In this document: piece by piece, positions 20,540-33,439 of the stretch
How positions within the stretch are numbered: position 1 is the stretch's first letter
Layout of the letters: the number at the start of each line of letters is the position of its first letter
Origin: Psylliodes chrysocephalus
Taxonomy: Eukaryota > Arthropoda > Insecta > Coleoptera > Chrysomelidae
Assembly (NCBI GenBank): GCA_927349885.1
Contig: OV651813.1
Location: 2,593,553-2,657,552 of the forward strand
Length of the DNA: 64,000 bases
Reading direction: 5' to 3'
Translations under genes and position numbers: made by a program
Notes under the pieces: model-generated
Databases searched by the model: none
What the model saw: only the letters and a program-made list of their open reading frames with translations
What the model was told of the DNA's origin: nothing

Positions 20540-20800
20540 TATATTTTTCTTCCTTGTTTCCCTGTTGGAGACTTCATCAAGCACTGAATCAATGTCACCA
20601 ACAGCTTCAACATCACGCGTTGGTGATTAAGAGGACAGGTCCTGGACTTGTTTGTTCAAGCTCAGTTAAATTTAGTTTATCATTTTCCAATCCTCTAATA
20701 TTGCCCTTAAGTAAATCAATTTCCGTAGCCAATGCTGCTCAAAAAAATATTACATCTACAATCGTTTTTGTTTCGCTTCTCCTGTAAAATTAACATTTAT
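20540..20800 (-). pseudogene. Possible LINE ORF1 coiled-coil remnant (copy 1)
   Basis: The minus strand reads LATEIDLLKGNIRGLEND followed by KLNLTELEQTSPGP, a heptad-like pattern seen in LINE ORF1 proteins. Frames are broken on both sides. Repeated at about 35660-35910. Confidence 0.3.
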
Positions 20801-21466
20801 AAGGTTATGGCACTATTGAAACAGGGTGCGATATATTAATTAGTTAAATCCTCAATTTTTTAGAGAAAATTAGTTCATCACAATGCAGGTCACTTAATCT
20901 ACAAGTAAATATAAAAAATTTTAAACTTTTACGTTTTTACCAGTGAAAAATAGTTTTTTGTTAAAACAACCATGTACCTGTATAGACTCACTACTAACAT
21001 GTATATGTTCAAAATGCTTGCGGCGAACCTCTTGGTAACATCCTAATCTGAAATAAAAATGTCTTATTCAACATCTCAGGAGTGACCGATCTAATCGCAA
21101 GCGTTATTCGTCTTCTTAAGTCAGCTAGGTTTTAATATTTCCGAAACAGTTAGGCATAGGATAGGTACATAAAAGGTACAGAGGTACATAAAATGTCCTC
21201 TAGAATTTTCTGAAAAATTCAAAAATTTTAAAATATACAGGGTGTTGCATTTAAAATAAGGAAAAGTGATATTGGCCACTGTTACATGACAAACCCTGTA
21301 TTAAAAGTTTCTGTTAAAAAAATGCGCAACTAAAAATACCAATCGACATGTCCGAGCGTTTTTCCGAACACGCCCCCATTTATTTATTCCACACTGTACA
21401 GAATGTTTTAAAAGTCAAATATTAATAAAACTTACCCAAACGCCCTTAAGATATCCAACATATTCT

Positions 21467-21472
21467 TTTATT
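21467..21472 (-). promoter_or_regulatory. RBM25 poly(A) signal (copy 1)
   Basis: AATAAA on the minus strand about 195 bases after the stop. The same motif lies at 36581-36586 in copy 2. Confidence 0.55.
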
Positions 21473-21666
21473 AATCAATCAATCAATCACTTGATAAATA
21501 CAATGCAAATTCATGTAAAACGGATGGATAACAGAACATACAAAAATATGTATTATAAAATAATTATTTTAAATTCTATCATGTATTTGATGTATGACAA
21601 ATTTAAGAACTTAAAATTAAAAACAAAGTCTGTATATACACAAGTAAAAAAATTGTCCATTTCATA

Positions 21667-24600
21667 TTATTTTCCTAATCCTAATTTTTTCGCTTCGACC
21701 TCGTAAATTAATAACCTCCACATTTTCACAACGAATACTTCGGCCTCTTCGTCCAACACCTGAAAAGAAAAACAATTTGTAATATTTGAAATCAAGTGAT
21801 CTGGACGGTCTTACCATTTGTACATCTTCCAGGATGACTTGTGGCTGCGATCCGGCTAATACTTTTGAACAAATAAAATCTACAAGCGTCGGTTCGGGCT
21901 CGCCGATGTATTCGATGATTTTCTTATTGATCCAGGGCCGGATCTTTTTTTCCATTAGTACGTTGTCGATGGCACTCCAATCTAGGTGATACGTGAATAA
22001 AGCGTCCTTTTCCGTCGGTATTTTTTCTATTAGAGATTTTATATTTTTCCGCTTCTCTTCCTGAGATTTCGATTCGTCCAATTTCTTCTCGCCGTTCTCT
22101 TTACTCTCCTTTTTCGATTTCTTATCTTCGTTATAATCTGAAATTCATTCAATTAGTATATATACATCACGTTAAAAATTAATTTTATGTTTGAATTACT
22201 ACCAAAATAATGTAAAAAAATCAGTTGTAACTACTATGAAGGTAAGGAATAAAATGACGTTACATTTGAACTACTTTGGATCAAATAAAGTAATTAATAC
22301 ATTTGATTGATTACTTAAATTACTAAGAAAAAAGAAGATATGGTGGTGGGATATTAGCCAAACTGAGAGCATAGCGATAGCGGGGATATGGTAGTTGCCA
22401 CATGTTCGCTGTAAAAGCATGGCTATGCCTAATACAAAATAATAAGTACTGTAGATTTAAAATACCAACAATTGTGGAAAAAATATTCCTGTAACTTCAA
22501 GAATATGCTATGGAAATAACTAAATGGGTTGATATGTTTTAACTAAAAGGAAAAAATGAACTACTAAACGCTTTTAAATTATGAACAAAATGAATAACTC
22601 TTAATAACCAGTTCAAATCTATCTTAGGACGACATTGGTTTACGTAATACTCTGTATAATACAATACAATGGATAAAAAAAAAATAGAGACTGACCTAGC
22701 GGTACTAATTTTCGTTTCTTAACCTGAGTATTACTATCATCTTCGTCCGGATTAAACACCTCTCTGAGATCGGATTTTCTACGTTTCGAGTCTCTAGTGG
22801 GCGATTGTAAGGTAATAGGTTTGGCCAGGGTGATTTTCATTCCCGTACCGGTGGGCGGAGCGACGTGGTCGTCATGATTTGATATGAACGAATGTTTGGA
22901 GTCTTCGTCGGGCGCCTGAACTTGCGTCCACTAAAATAAAAAAACAAATATTCAATTTTGAAACTAGGGATGATTTATAGAACTAGTTGAATAAAATCTG
23001 CTTTCAATTGTAAAAAAATATTTAACTAAATGAAACCTACATAGATGTGTTTTCCACTAACTATAATATGAAATTTGACATTTTTAGGAAACAGTTGGTT
23101 TTTAACATATATAAATTAAACATTTTTTAAAAATAAAAAAGTTTTATATAGACCGCAAATGTCGTAAATCAAAGATTCATGTGAAAAATTATATAAGGAA
23201 CACAACCATATAGGTTTTATTTGGTTCTACGTAGATTTTTTTTTCTTCGAAGCGAATTAGCGATCTGGATTTACTCCATTAAGCGAGATGTCGTACCTGA
23301 GCAGAATTGGAATTGTCCATGGAAGCGCTTTCAGGCTCTGGAGGGGCAGGACTGTAATGGATTTCAGCTTCTATATCACTATCGCTGTCTATCGGTTCGG
23401 CTTCAACAGCTGCTAGTTCTTGAGCTGCTTGTTCCATTATATACCTTAAAAAAATAATTTTAAATTAACGAATATTTAACGGTATTTGTTAATTTACTTT
23501 TCGCGTTCTTCCCGTTTTCGTTGCCTATCCCGTTCTCTGTCCAATTCCCGCATTCTTTCCCGTTCGCGTGCCTTCTGCCTCTCCATTTCCCGCTCTTTCT
23601 CGCGTTCCTTTTGTTTCCAATGTTCTAAATTGACGTCGATCAGCAATTTTGGCTTATATTGTTCTTCTCGCTCCCTCTTCGCCTTAAATAAAAAATAAAA
23701 TTTAGTTCCGATATTACAGGGCGTAATACTTCACTTACCCTTTCGAATTCCGCGTTCGGATCTTCATGTTCGCCGGAGAATATCCTATTTTTTAACTCTT
23801 CTATTTCCTCCTTTTCTTTTAATCGATCTCTATTGTCCATTTCGGCTTCTTTCAAACGCTCCGCCACCCTTTTTTGAAGCTCCCTTCCCCTGAAACAAAC
23901 GAAAAATAAAAACTGTCGGAACTTGATGGCTAGCGAAGAATCTTACTTGTAATATTTAATATCGTCCCTTTCGTCATCGTAATCTTCGAGGAACTCTTTT
24001 AACCGTTTGGCATCGTGTTCTCTTTCCTCCTCCTTCAATCGTTCCTTCTCCCGTTCTTTCTCGTACTCTTTAGCTTTGCGCCTTTCTCTAGTTTCCCAAG
24101 CCCTAATAATTAAACGGTTTAGAACGATTGACCCAGCTTCCAGGATAACAATTTATTACCTTAATCTCTCCTGATAGGCGGCCTCCTTTTCTCTAGCCCT
24201 CCGTTCGGCTTTTTTCTTCTCTTTCGCTTCGTCCTCCATCTCTTTCTCCTTCAAGAGATCTCTCGAGCTGCGGCGATCGTCGCGATGATCGCGTTCCCGT
24301 TCCTTGTCCCGTTCACGTTCCCGCTCGCGATCCCTGTCGCGATCGCGTTCTCTGTCCCTGTCTCGTTCGCGTTCCCGCTGCTCCCGTTCCCTCTCGCGCT
24401 CTTTCTCCTTTTCGCGCTCGCGCTCCCTGTCGCGTTCGCGTTCTTTTTCGCGCTCCCTATCGCGATCTCTATCTCTCTCTCTGCTCTTTTCGTGGGACCT
24501 GGAAATAAAAAAGTGAATAATTAAGTCGGAAAAGGGAGAAAATTCGCTTCTAATTCGATTTCGGGCTGTAGGACATGGCGTGGCTAATAATTTAACGGTA

Positions 24601-25182
24601 AGTCATTACATTCTTGTCTACTTACTCCACCGTGAGCTTTTTCTTTCTAAAATAAAATTTTGAATATAAATTTTCTTATTTATTTTACAGAATAAAAATG
24701 AATAATGTCGAAATTATGATGCAAACTAACTTCGGTAGTTCCTTAGAGCTCAATTTTAGAGCCGTCATTATTTATTGTTAGCGTGATCGGAAAGTATACG
24801 ATGATAGATCGATAGATCACACATTTAATGCAAAATTAGTTCCGTCCGATTTCTCCCAGTTACCGAATCACTTACAGAAATCAAAACTAAATAGATATTT
24901 CGAAGGTTTCAATCGTTCATATATATATATTTTTTTTTAGAATTGAAATGACTAAGAAGTGAATACAATTTTCCCCAAAAATTAGTTTTTTCCAATTTAT
25001 CCCCGTATTTCAAAAGAAGAAAAGAATTACCTGGACCTTGATCGCCGCCTTTTCCTCTCCTCTTTGTCCTTCTTTCTTGCAGGACTGGGCGAATGAGATA
25101 GAGATCTGTCCCTGTCTCGCGACGACTTGTCCTTTTCTTTTTCTTCGCGTTTCTTGCGCACCTCTTTTTCTTCCTCTTGTTT
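21667..25182 (-). CDS. RBM25: RBM25 exons 6-14, second assembly copy
   Basis: Nine exons repeat those at 36781-40302: 25182-25031, 24498-24160, 24102-23947, 23889-23739, 23682-23498, 23444-23297, 22930-22696, 22137-21815, 21759-21667. Lengths and borders are the same, shifted by 15114 to 15120. The coding differences I noticed (a Glu codon in exon 14 and an Ala codon in exon 8) are synonymous. No start exon or RRM accompanies this copy. It lies at the right end of the contig that stops at the gap and duplicates the left end of the next contig, so it is best read as the other allele of one gene. Confidence 0.9.
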
Positions 25183-26100
25183 CTAAAATCAAAAATGGTC
25201 TCCTTTAAAGGGGTGACGCGTTGACCGGGAGCTGTTTTATTTAGATAAATGAAAATCATACCGTCACATACCCAGTGGCAAATTGCAGTTAATCGTTTAA
25301 GACTTTAGGGGAAGGTATTATTTTTGCTGTAATTGTTTAGAAAGAATTGTAATTAATTACTCTTTTTTGAAATCGTCAAGATAACAACATTAGTAATTTC
25401 TGAAATACAATATAATGGATAGGAATTGAACGGTATGTCTTTTTTTTTGGGGACAATTTTAGATTGAAATAAAGATATTTTATGTAGAAAATTGTATTGA
25501 ATAAATATCTATTTAATCCTTACAAATTTTAGTATTTTATATAAAGTGTTTCATTAATAATACGTCATAGAGTAGTAGTGGGAAAGTGCTTGTTTGTAGG
25601 TGTTTTATTTAAATATTTACTATGATTTTGGTCCATTATTTTATATTGTTTAATATTTCATCAGTGGAATCGTCATTTTAATAGGATTGTTTAATTATTT
25701 AACTATTATTTTATTAAATTAAATACAGGAAGATACTGTCACTATGCCCTCAATGAGTTTGGAAACATTTAGATTATTTTTTTTATAAAAAGGGGCAGTT
25801 TCCAACTTAAATTTAGCAATTTAGTTGGTTTCTCTAGAATTTATAGTTACTTCACAATCAATTATAAAACTTCGAATAAATAGGCCATGCTCCCCGTTTT
25901 TCTTGTAGTGGCGAAGCCGGTTCGCCACGTCATCGGCGCCGATCGCCTGCTATAGAGTTAGGTTTATGTAGTAAGTATTACTCCTTTGCCCTTGTTTGTG
26001 TTATTCAAAATATCTGCTCAAAATAAAGTATTCATGTGCGAAAAGGAGAGAAAATACGGAAACAGTTTTGTAATGCATTGAAGAAAGACTAAAATAAACA

Positions 26101-26900
26101 AAGTTCTTTCGAATAGGTACATGTAATCGGTTTTGTTGTGAAGATCATTTTAAGGTTAGTTAATTTCAAATTAATTAAGATATATATTACTACAGTAGTA
26201 TTTTTAGTCGTACTTGTACTTGCAATAAAAGATCTATAAAAATTCATTTAAAAAGCAAAAGCCGAAACAATGGGACAGGTACTCTATTTTATTTAAATAT
26301 TAATATGAACCATAGTCCTTGTAAAAGCCATTGAAGATCAGATGGATTTTCCATACCTAATATGTATTTTATTACAAATACAAACTATCTTTTAGTATTA
26401 TGTAAACTGTGATTCCTGGTATTTTTAATAATATAGAAATTTGTAGGTAAACAGTATAGAAACATCGATTTCTTAGGGCATAAATAAGAAAATAGAGATT
26501 TTTATTAATATTTGATATACTGGGTCTTGCAAAAAAACATTTAGAAAATGTTTAAAGCAGATAAAGATGAAAGAGAATATAATAGTATTGTTTTTTTTTA
26601 TTCCAGCTTGAAACTGATATGGAAAACTATATAGAGAGGAAGATGATGAGCGGAAACGTAAGGCTCAGAAAGGGTGTTTTACCTCATATTTTTAAGTGTC
26701 AGCAATCAGGTTCCTGAGAGAGGTGCAGCAGCGGAAAGACGTCGCGTTAAAATCCTTCAAAATATAGTCATCAAATCTCATACACTTAAAAATCAGTGGA
26801 GTGGGTTGATTTTAGTAGTGGTAGTGATGCTATTGAAAACGACCCACTCGATCTCTTTGATGACGGACCTACTCTTGGTCCTAACAACAATCATATGAGA
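26101..26900 (+). pseudogene. THAP-domain gene fragment in RBM25 intron 5 (copy 1)
   Basis: Two exon-like pieces join in phase. 26101-26154 encodes IGTCNRFCCEDHFK, followed by donor gttagt. 26607-26717, after ttccag, encodes LETDMENYIERKMMSGNVRL and RKGVLPHIFKCQ. Together these give the second half of a THAP zinc finger (C-x2-H pair, then the AVPxIF-like VLPHIF). The upstream half with the first Cys pair is not readable, and a frameshift follows near 26715 before VPERGAAAERRRVKIL. THAP domains occur both in P-element-like transposases and in host genes. Here it looks dead. Confidence 0.6.
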
Positions 26901-27011
26901 CATAAAAAAATCTAAGATCTAAACAAGTCTAAACTGATACCACAAACAAGTCAAATATGTTATGTTCTCCAATAAAAAGAGCAGTATCACATGTAAGTAC
27001 CTGTATCAAAT

Positions 27012-27545
27012 TTAAACTGACAAATAGTCACAGATATATAGATATATTAAAAACGTTGCTTTTTCTGAAAATCCAAAGAAACTTAACAGAGATAATAATA
27101 AATTATGATTAATTCTATCAAATGCCTTTGAGTAGTCAATCAAAACAAGAACACATAATTTATTTTCATCAACTGCAGTTAATATATCATCAGTTACTTT
27201 AAGAATTGCAGTTGTACAACTGTGCATTGGCCGAAAGCCAGATTGACAGTGAGGAAAAATATTTTGGTTTTTTACATACTTACGTATTCGCTTATCAATC
27301 ACTTTTTCAAAATTTTTAGATAAAGTTGATAATAAACTAACAGGACGAAGATCTTTAAATTCTTGTGGTACGTTACATTTTGGTATTGGCATGACTTCTG
27401 CCAGCTTCCATTCCGACGGATAAGTGGAGTGTTTTATGCAATAGTTAAAAATATGTTTAAGAAATTGTAAGATGTAGGGGCAACTGTTCAAAATCATTGT
27501 AATACTGATTTGATCACATCCCATTGCCTTAGACTTTATAGACAA
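27012..27545 (-). pseudogene. LINE reverse-transcriptase fragment (copy 1)
   Basis: The minus frame has AMGCDQISITMIL (motif 0), DLRPVSLLSTLSKNFEKVI, CQSGFRPMHSCTTAI and VLIDYSKAFDRINHNLLL, which are RT motifs 0 to A of a Jockey/CR1-like LINE. The palm catalytic YADD region is missing. Unlike the three LINE families above by sequence. Confidence 0.85.
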
Positions 27546-28283
27546 TATATAGCGATAAATTTAATTTTCATCTGTTAAGTCGAAACAGAAATCGTATTCA
27601 TATAATTTTTATGTTTGATAGTATTGCAAAAGTTCAATATCAATTGTAGAATTTTCGCTAGAGCTACTAATAAAATAATTGTTAATGTGGTCAACGTTAG
27701 ACAGTGAGTAAGGGACCTCATTAGAAGTCTTTTTTGTTATAAATGTCTAAATTTCTACGTACTTTCCAAAAGGAATTTCCTGCGTTGCGAATTTTAAACT
27801 ATAAGTATGCTTTTTTATCTAAATTTATAGTTTTATTAGTTAAATTTCGCAACTGCTTATAATATTCAAAATGATGAGGATTATTTGTTTTCTTAAATCT
27901 ATGCATCCATGCAGATCGTCAGTAAATATATGTCAAATCTTTAGGCGCACTGTTCCTTAGTTATCAAAGTACTTTAAATAATGAATTATATGGCCACCTC
28001 CTAACAAAATAGCTAAACATTTGTCAATAGCATTTATAAAATCGTTATTTGTAGTAGAATAACTAGTCATTGCCAGGGAATCAATTTGGGACAAATTGTC
28101 TGACTGACCACGAACGAATCCCTGCTCCATTATTATTAACAAGTCAACACGTCAACTCGCAAAATCACTCTGTTGGGCGCCAAAATGGCGACTAGCCAGT
28201 AGCATTTTGTAGAACCAATCGGCGCTGATGAGGTAGCGCCCTAAATGGGACGGCATTCCAGGCGATATAAAATAACCCAAGAC

Positions 28284-28586
28284 TGTCTACGTAAGTTAGT
28301 GGCATATGGAAAACTTTTTTATTATTAGTTTTAGGAAAAGTTATTATTCATGTCTTGAAACGTAAAATTCAATCATCTGATACCAAATTTTATCAGTCCT
28401 ATACTGGGTTTGTACTTTATTCTTGAGCAATATTTATATTTCTTGACATACCTCGTATACGGCTGAAAAAATTTAATATATGATGGTTGAATTTTAGGTT
28501 TTAGACTATCCAAAACTATTTATAAAGGAAACATTTTTTTGATAAAACTAATAATAGTTTTCCATATATAGCCAGCTTACGTAGAC
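28284..28586. mobile_element. MITE with about 45-base terminal inverted repeats (copy 1)
   Basis: The left end TGTCTACGTAAG...ATATGGAAAAC pairs with the right end GTTTTCCATATA...CTTACGTAGACA. About 303 bases, non-coding. Confidence 0.75.
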
Positions 28587-28594
28587 ATTCGTAT

Positions 28595-28786
28595 ATGCCC
28601 ATTAATAGTGTCAATGGTTATCTTTTACAAAGTGATATTAATGCATTGAAAGACTGGTCAGTGAAGAACTATATGTCACTTAATATCAACGTTACACAAT
28701 TACTTTTTGTAGAAAACATGACAAGATGTATGTATCGACCATACAATACACTAAACAACTACTTCCTTTCGGACGTTGAATTTTAA
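28595..28786 (+). pseudogene. Short LINE RT fragment
   Basis: Reads LLQSDINALKDWSVKNYMSL and NINVTQLLFV, the region just after the RT catalytic motif in Jockey-like elements. Immediately follows the MITE. Repeated at 43676-43867. Confidence 0.6.
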
Positions 28787-28987
28787 GCGCTATATACGTG
28801 TTGGCGATCTTATTTGAATTTGATTTTAGTGAAACACCCTGTATACTTACTTTCAAACTTATAAAAAAATATAAACGTTATTTTTTTACCCTTTTTTAAA
28901 TCTAAAGACATACCGTTTTCATGTAAGATATCCGCATTAAAAATATTTTCGAGAATAAATAAAAATATTGCTAAAAAAAATCAGTAT

Positions 28988-29135
28988 ACAGGATGGATCA
29001 TAACTAACGGGATACAGAGTAACCACACATTATTTGTGTATCGAAATATAAGGATTGGACCAAATATGCCTTGGTAAAAAAGGTTGAAATAATTTTAAGA
29101 TTATGTATCCTATTTATTTTGGACCACCCTGTATA
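28988..29135. mobile_element. Small MITE-like element
   Basis: About 150 bases bounded by tacaggatgg and ccaccctgta, imperfect inverted ends. Also at about 44069-44216. Confidence 0.5.
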
Positions 29136-30166
29136 TTAATATTTAATTTTAATAAATGCAAAAGGATACTTTTCGAATCATTTAAAACATTGTATTATGC
29201 CTACGAACAATTTCAAAAAAATTCTAAACATCGGTTTTCTTTGGATATCTTACACTTTTTTTAGTTAAGCAAAAAATATTTACCAAAATCAATACAATAG
29301 ATCTGTGAATTTACATTTGAGAAGCGGTTGTATTCGGATGTTGTATGATTGAAGAAATAAAGTATATTATTCCTTTCTCAAATATAATCCCATCAGAAAA
29401 TATGAAATTTTGTTTATCGCACCAGTGACAGTAAAGAATTTGCAACGAACAAAAAAATTATGTATGGGACTGCAAATATTTAATTATTTTACAAGACGAA
29501 TACAATTTGGTTATTTTTAGCCTATATATGATAAGTTGTAGAAAATCAAAATTCAATATTTCTTTTTTTAATTCTATCAAATTATGTTTTGTTAGAAAAC
29601 TATCAGTATGATTAAAAGTGAGAAATAATGTACAGTGTCTCCAAAAGATTGGGACACAGCTTAACTATAGAATCCTGAGATATTTTCAAAATTATCTGGT
29701 TAAGTAGGTATAAAACGTGAGTTTTAGAAAAAAAAAAAAAAAAAAAATTTATCACATAAGAAAAAACCCCACATTAAACTCCTGTGAGATGCTGATTTTA
29801 TGTTAAAAGATAAATATTCCTGATATTTAAATGTTTCCTATAAAATGCAGAAGTCATCAGATCAGATTTTAGTGTTTTTTACTTTAAGACTGGGTTTACG
29901 TGAAAATTGGCGCGAACAAAATGGATGTAAAAATTTAACTATACCATAACCTGTAATATACATACATTGGTGCCAATGGATATAATGTAATAGCTACAGT
30001 AGAATACCACAATTGTAGATAGTGACTCATGTTGTAAAGAAATTTTATAGGCCAATCAAATTAGACGTTTACCATGTACAAAAAAAGTTATTTTTAATAG
30101 TTGTTGATTTTTTGAATACCGACAAAAGGAGAAATAGTATTAATTAATAAACAAATTAGTGGGGTA

Positions 30167-30643
30167 TTGCAAAATTTATTTAATCTCTTACTAATTTACA
30201 AAAACCTTCTCCTTCTACTAAAACCTTTTTATTACCTTATTATTACCCATATTGGTAACGACTCAGGATTTGTTGAAGTAGGTTTAAACGCATTTGTTTC
30301 TAAAAAGACTGGAGATTATCATGAGGAAATGAATGCAGAACATTATGAAAAATGGTTTTCAGATATTCTTTTAAAAATCGAACCAGGATCTGTTATTGTT
30401 ATGTATAACACTCCATACCACAGCCGGCGTGTAGAACAGTTACCAACCACCAAATGAAGAAAAGCTCAGATTGCAGATTGGCTTAGTAAGAAAAATATTA
30501 AATTCAATGAACCAATTTTAAAAATTGAGTTACTAAACTTAGCACGGCGTCATAAAGATAAATATGTCAAATATGTATTAGATATTAAACTATTATTACT
30601 ATCATCTCAAAAGACTATTACAGTTTATAACAAGGATATATAA
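30167..30643 (+). pseudogene. Tc1/mariner-superfamily DDE transposase fragment (copy 1)
   Basis: The frame runs 30167-30643 with one internal TGA at 30455-30457. It encodes VSKKTGDYHEEMNAEHYEKW, VIVMYNTPYHSRRVE, then after the stop KAQIADWLSKKNIKF and EPILKIELLNLARRHK. This is the C-terminal half of a common insect DDE transposase. In this copy the second catalytic Asp of VMDN is Tyr; in copy 2 it is intact. The N-terminal half with the helix-turn-helix and first Asp is missing. Confidence 0.75.
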
Positions 30644-31416
30644 AAAATATACGAGCCCTGTCTCAGTGAAGTTGGCCCAACCCCACAAAACATATTTGTG
30701 AACTTTATTTAAATATTTATGGAAATTTTCCGTGTGTTCCGTATATCACCGAATATTACCGGTGTGGTTAAAAGCGGTTAGTAGCGTTTTCAGGAAGGCT
30801 TCTTTTTTGGTTATTGGTAAGTGAAATATTTACGGAACGCTTGTAAATGTCAAACGCCTCATGTCAGATCAATGTATTTTTTGTTGGATGTTGATGTTTG
30901 GATGTCTTTTATATTTATGAACTTAAATTAGATATAAGGTAGTTTTTGATGTTTTTACGTTTGCTAAAATATTCCTTCATAAAAAATTAAAAAAGTCCAA
31001 AACAAATTTAACTGATATACATGATTATCACAAATGTCAACGTCAACCATAACAACCGATGAAAAAGTTTGGTCACTATGGTGACAGCTGGTACCAACCG
31101 CATTTCAGGAACATTGTCCCGTAAATCTACAATTTTCAGGAATTAGACATTTACGGAACGCGATTTGACTAACCAGGTTAACCAAGGTAACATACGGAAC
31201 AGCAGGATAATAAGACAGCGTGGTTTGTAAAATGATTTGTGTTTGACAAAATACATGATGGAGACAACTTAAGTTGAATAGTCGGTTTATCGGATTCAAT
31301 AAAATCAAGGCAGGCTTTGTAAAACAAATGATAATATTTGATGTTGCTAAGAAGCCGAATTTGGCGTTTTAATTTAATTAATTTTCGTACATTGGTGTTG
31401 TTGTTAACAACTAAAA

Positions 31417-32390
31417 ATGGCTCGTGGTAAAGCTGTTTCTGACGAAATAAAGAAAAACCATATATCACTTGCATTTGAAGGGCCAAAATTCTTCCCAAAT
31501 CGCTGACAGTGTTAATAAATCGAGATAAACAGTTCGAAATATTATTAAACTGTACAAAACAACTGAATATGTGGTTCAAAAACCGAGAACTGGAAATTAT
31601 CCGCAACATTCCAATGCCAAGTTGAGCTTTAAAAAGGATTATTAAGCAAAATTGGCGTGCAAATTATAACAAATTGAGAATATTATGAAATCAGGCAATG
31701 TGAAAACATTTTCCAAGCAATTTGTCACAGAGCTGCCAAAAAAAACTGAGATTTAAAATTTACAAGGTATGCTTGAATACTTTTTGCTTTTTGTTTGTTT
31801 TTAATTCAATATTTTATAGGCCAAAAAGAAGCCCTTACTGACAAGGATTCAGAAGAAAAATAGACTAGCGTGGGCAAAGGAACATCGGTTATGGTCTTCG
31901 CACCAATAGAACTCCATTATTTGGAATGAAGCCAAATTTAAAATATGCATTGTTGATTATAGGAGTCGTGTCATAAGAACAAAATAAGAAGTATTTCAGA
32001 ATGACTGTCTTAAAAAAAAATTAAGTTTCCAGGTTCTGTTAGAATTTAGGGAGCCATGTCAGCTAAAGGAGTATTATGAATATATTAATGGGCTTAAAAA
32101 TCTACTTAAAACCCCCAATTTAAAAAAATGCGTTTAAATAATATGGAATGTATCTTCCAGCAAGATGGTGCCGCTTGTCACACGGCTAAAAAAGTAAAAG
32201 AATGGATGTTAGAAAACAATATTCCACTTTTAAAATGGACGTCCACTAGCCCAAATATATCGCCTATTGAAACGTTGTGGCATATCAGAAAAAACAGCTC
32301 AGATCAAATCCCGCAAGAACCGTTCTAGAATTGCGAACCCGTCTTCAAGAAATTACACTATGTCGAGGTGTATCGAATCAGTAATCAGTC
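31417..32390 (+). pseudogene. Tc1 (DD34E) transposase, decayed (copy 1)
   Basis: Starts MARGKAVSDEIKKNHISLA, continues in broken frames through a helix-turn-helix (SVNKSR.TVRNIIKLYKTT), then KKNRLAWAKEHRLWSS, IIWN(D)EAKFKI, CIFQQDGAACHTAKKVKEW and TSTSPNISPIETLW. The last Asp and Glu motifs are spaced as in DD34E Tc1 elements. At least five frameshifts or stops make it inactive. A TIR-like cagtgtctccaaaag at about 29635 may be its left end; I did not find the right end. Confidence 0.85.
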
Positions 32391-32399
32391 GAAAAGGCA

Positions 32400-33439
32400 G
32401 TAGTAATTTGCTGTTATTTGGTTTCGTAATTTTTTTAAATTTATATATACGTATTCGATAATTATTATTGCTGGTTTTCCTCACCTTGTGCATCTTTAAA
32501 ATAGAAAAATAATTTTTTGACAACCAATTCGTTCTAAAATGCTGAAGATAATTTTTAATAATAACCGCACGCCTATGACTCGTCGATTTTCTTTCCACTC
32601 AGACCCGGAAAGGTCTATGTTAAAAATGTGAGTCACTCTCTACAATTATGGTATTTGATTGTATATGATTTGGATTTTGCATTAAAATAATCAAATTTAA
32701 TAACTAGCTCCATTTTAGAACCAGTTTGTAGTTCAAGGGTATTGCCATCAGAGGGCTACTTGAGTTTAGTAAATATTCAGCCAAATGAAGGATAAATCAA
32801 TAAATATCACGTAGGCTCTAAAAAGTTATCACCAAATTTGTATTGCGACATTTTTATAAAAATCTCTTTTTGTACGCAAAATTATTTTTTTTTTACTTTT
32901 ACCGAGTTAACCAGACAATTTTTGATAAATTTTATTAGTATTCCAATCATTTGAAGATATTTTTATGCAAATTCCCTACAAGCACGATCATAATCTAAAA
33001 AAAAACATATCGATTTGAAAGTGGACAATGATTTAAAAAAAATGTCTACAGGAATATTTTCAACTTACACTCGAATCTCTAGCAGAAAATCCCTTATCGT
33101 GAGGTCGGACACGAATCCCAAACACTTGCGACGTCTCAAATTTTTCGTCGATTGATTTCGATTATGACAAGTTAAAACTAGGGACCGTAACTTACAAATA
33201 CGATCCGAAGTTATTATATAGAAATAATAACAATCTAATCTTTCACAAAGTGATTATACAATAATAAATAGTCAAATTTTATAATGCAAGTAAATTGTAA
33301 CAAATGCAAATCGAATCGAGAGTAAATAAAAAAACAATATGCAACGAAAATATTATTTGTGACCTGTTTTTGAAATTCCATTATTGTCAAAAAACATTTT
33401 AATTAACACGTTTCCTGTCAAGTACTTTATTAAAAAGAC
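32400..33439. other. RBM25 intron 5, nothing recognised (copy 1)
   Basis: Between the Tc1 relic and the minisatellite. No motif or ORF I can assign. Copy 2 is at about 47490-48549. Confidence 0.5.

Noticed and set aside
23486..23698. Plus-strand SRSRS-like ORF (also 38600-38812)
   Set aside because: Antisense of RBM25 exon 10; its composition comes from the opposite-strand RE codons.
24285..24524. Plus-strand Ser/Arg-rich and hydrophobic ORFs (also at 39399-39638)
   Set aside because: Antisense shadows of the Arg-Glu/Arg-Asp repeat exon of RBM25.
24909..25259. Minus ORFs of 116 and 60 codons over RBM25 exon 6 (also 40023-40379)
   Set aside because: Out-of-frame or intron read-through versions. 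The phase that joins the neighbouring exons gives KQEEEKEV instead.
31105..31609. Minus ORFs of 67 and 143 codons (also 46194-46734)
   Set aside because: Antisense to the Tc1 transposase relic, with no family motifs.
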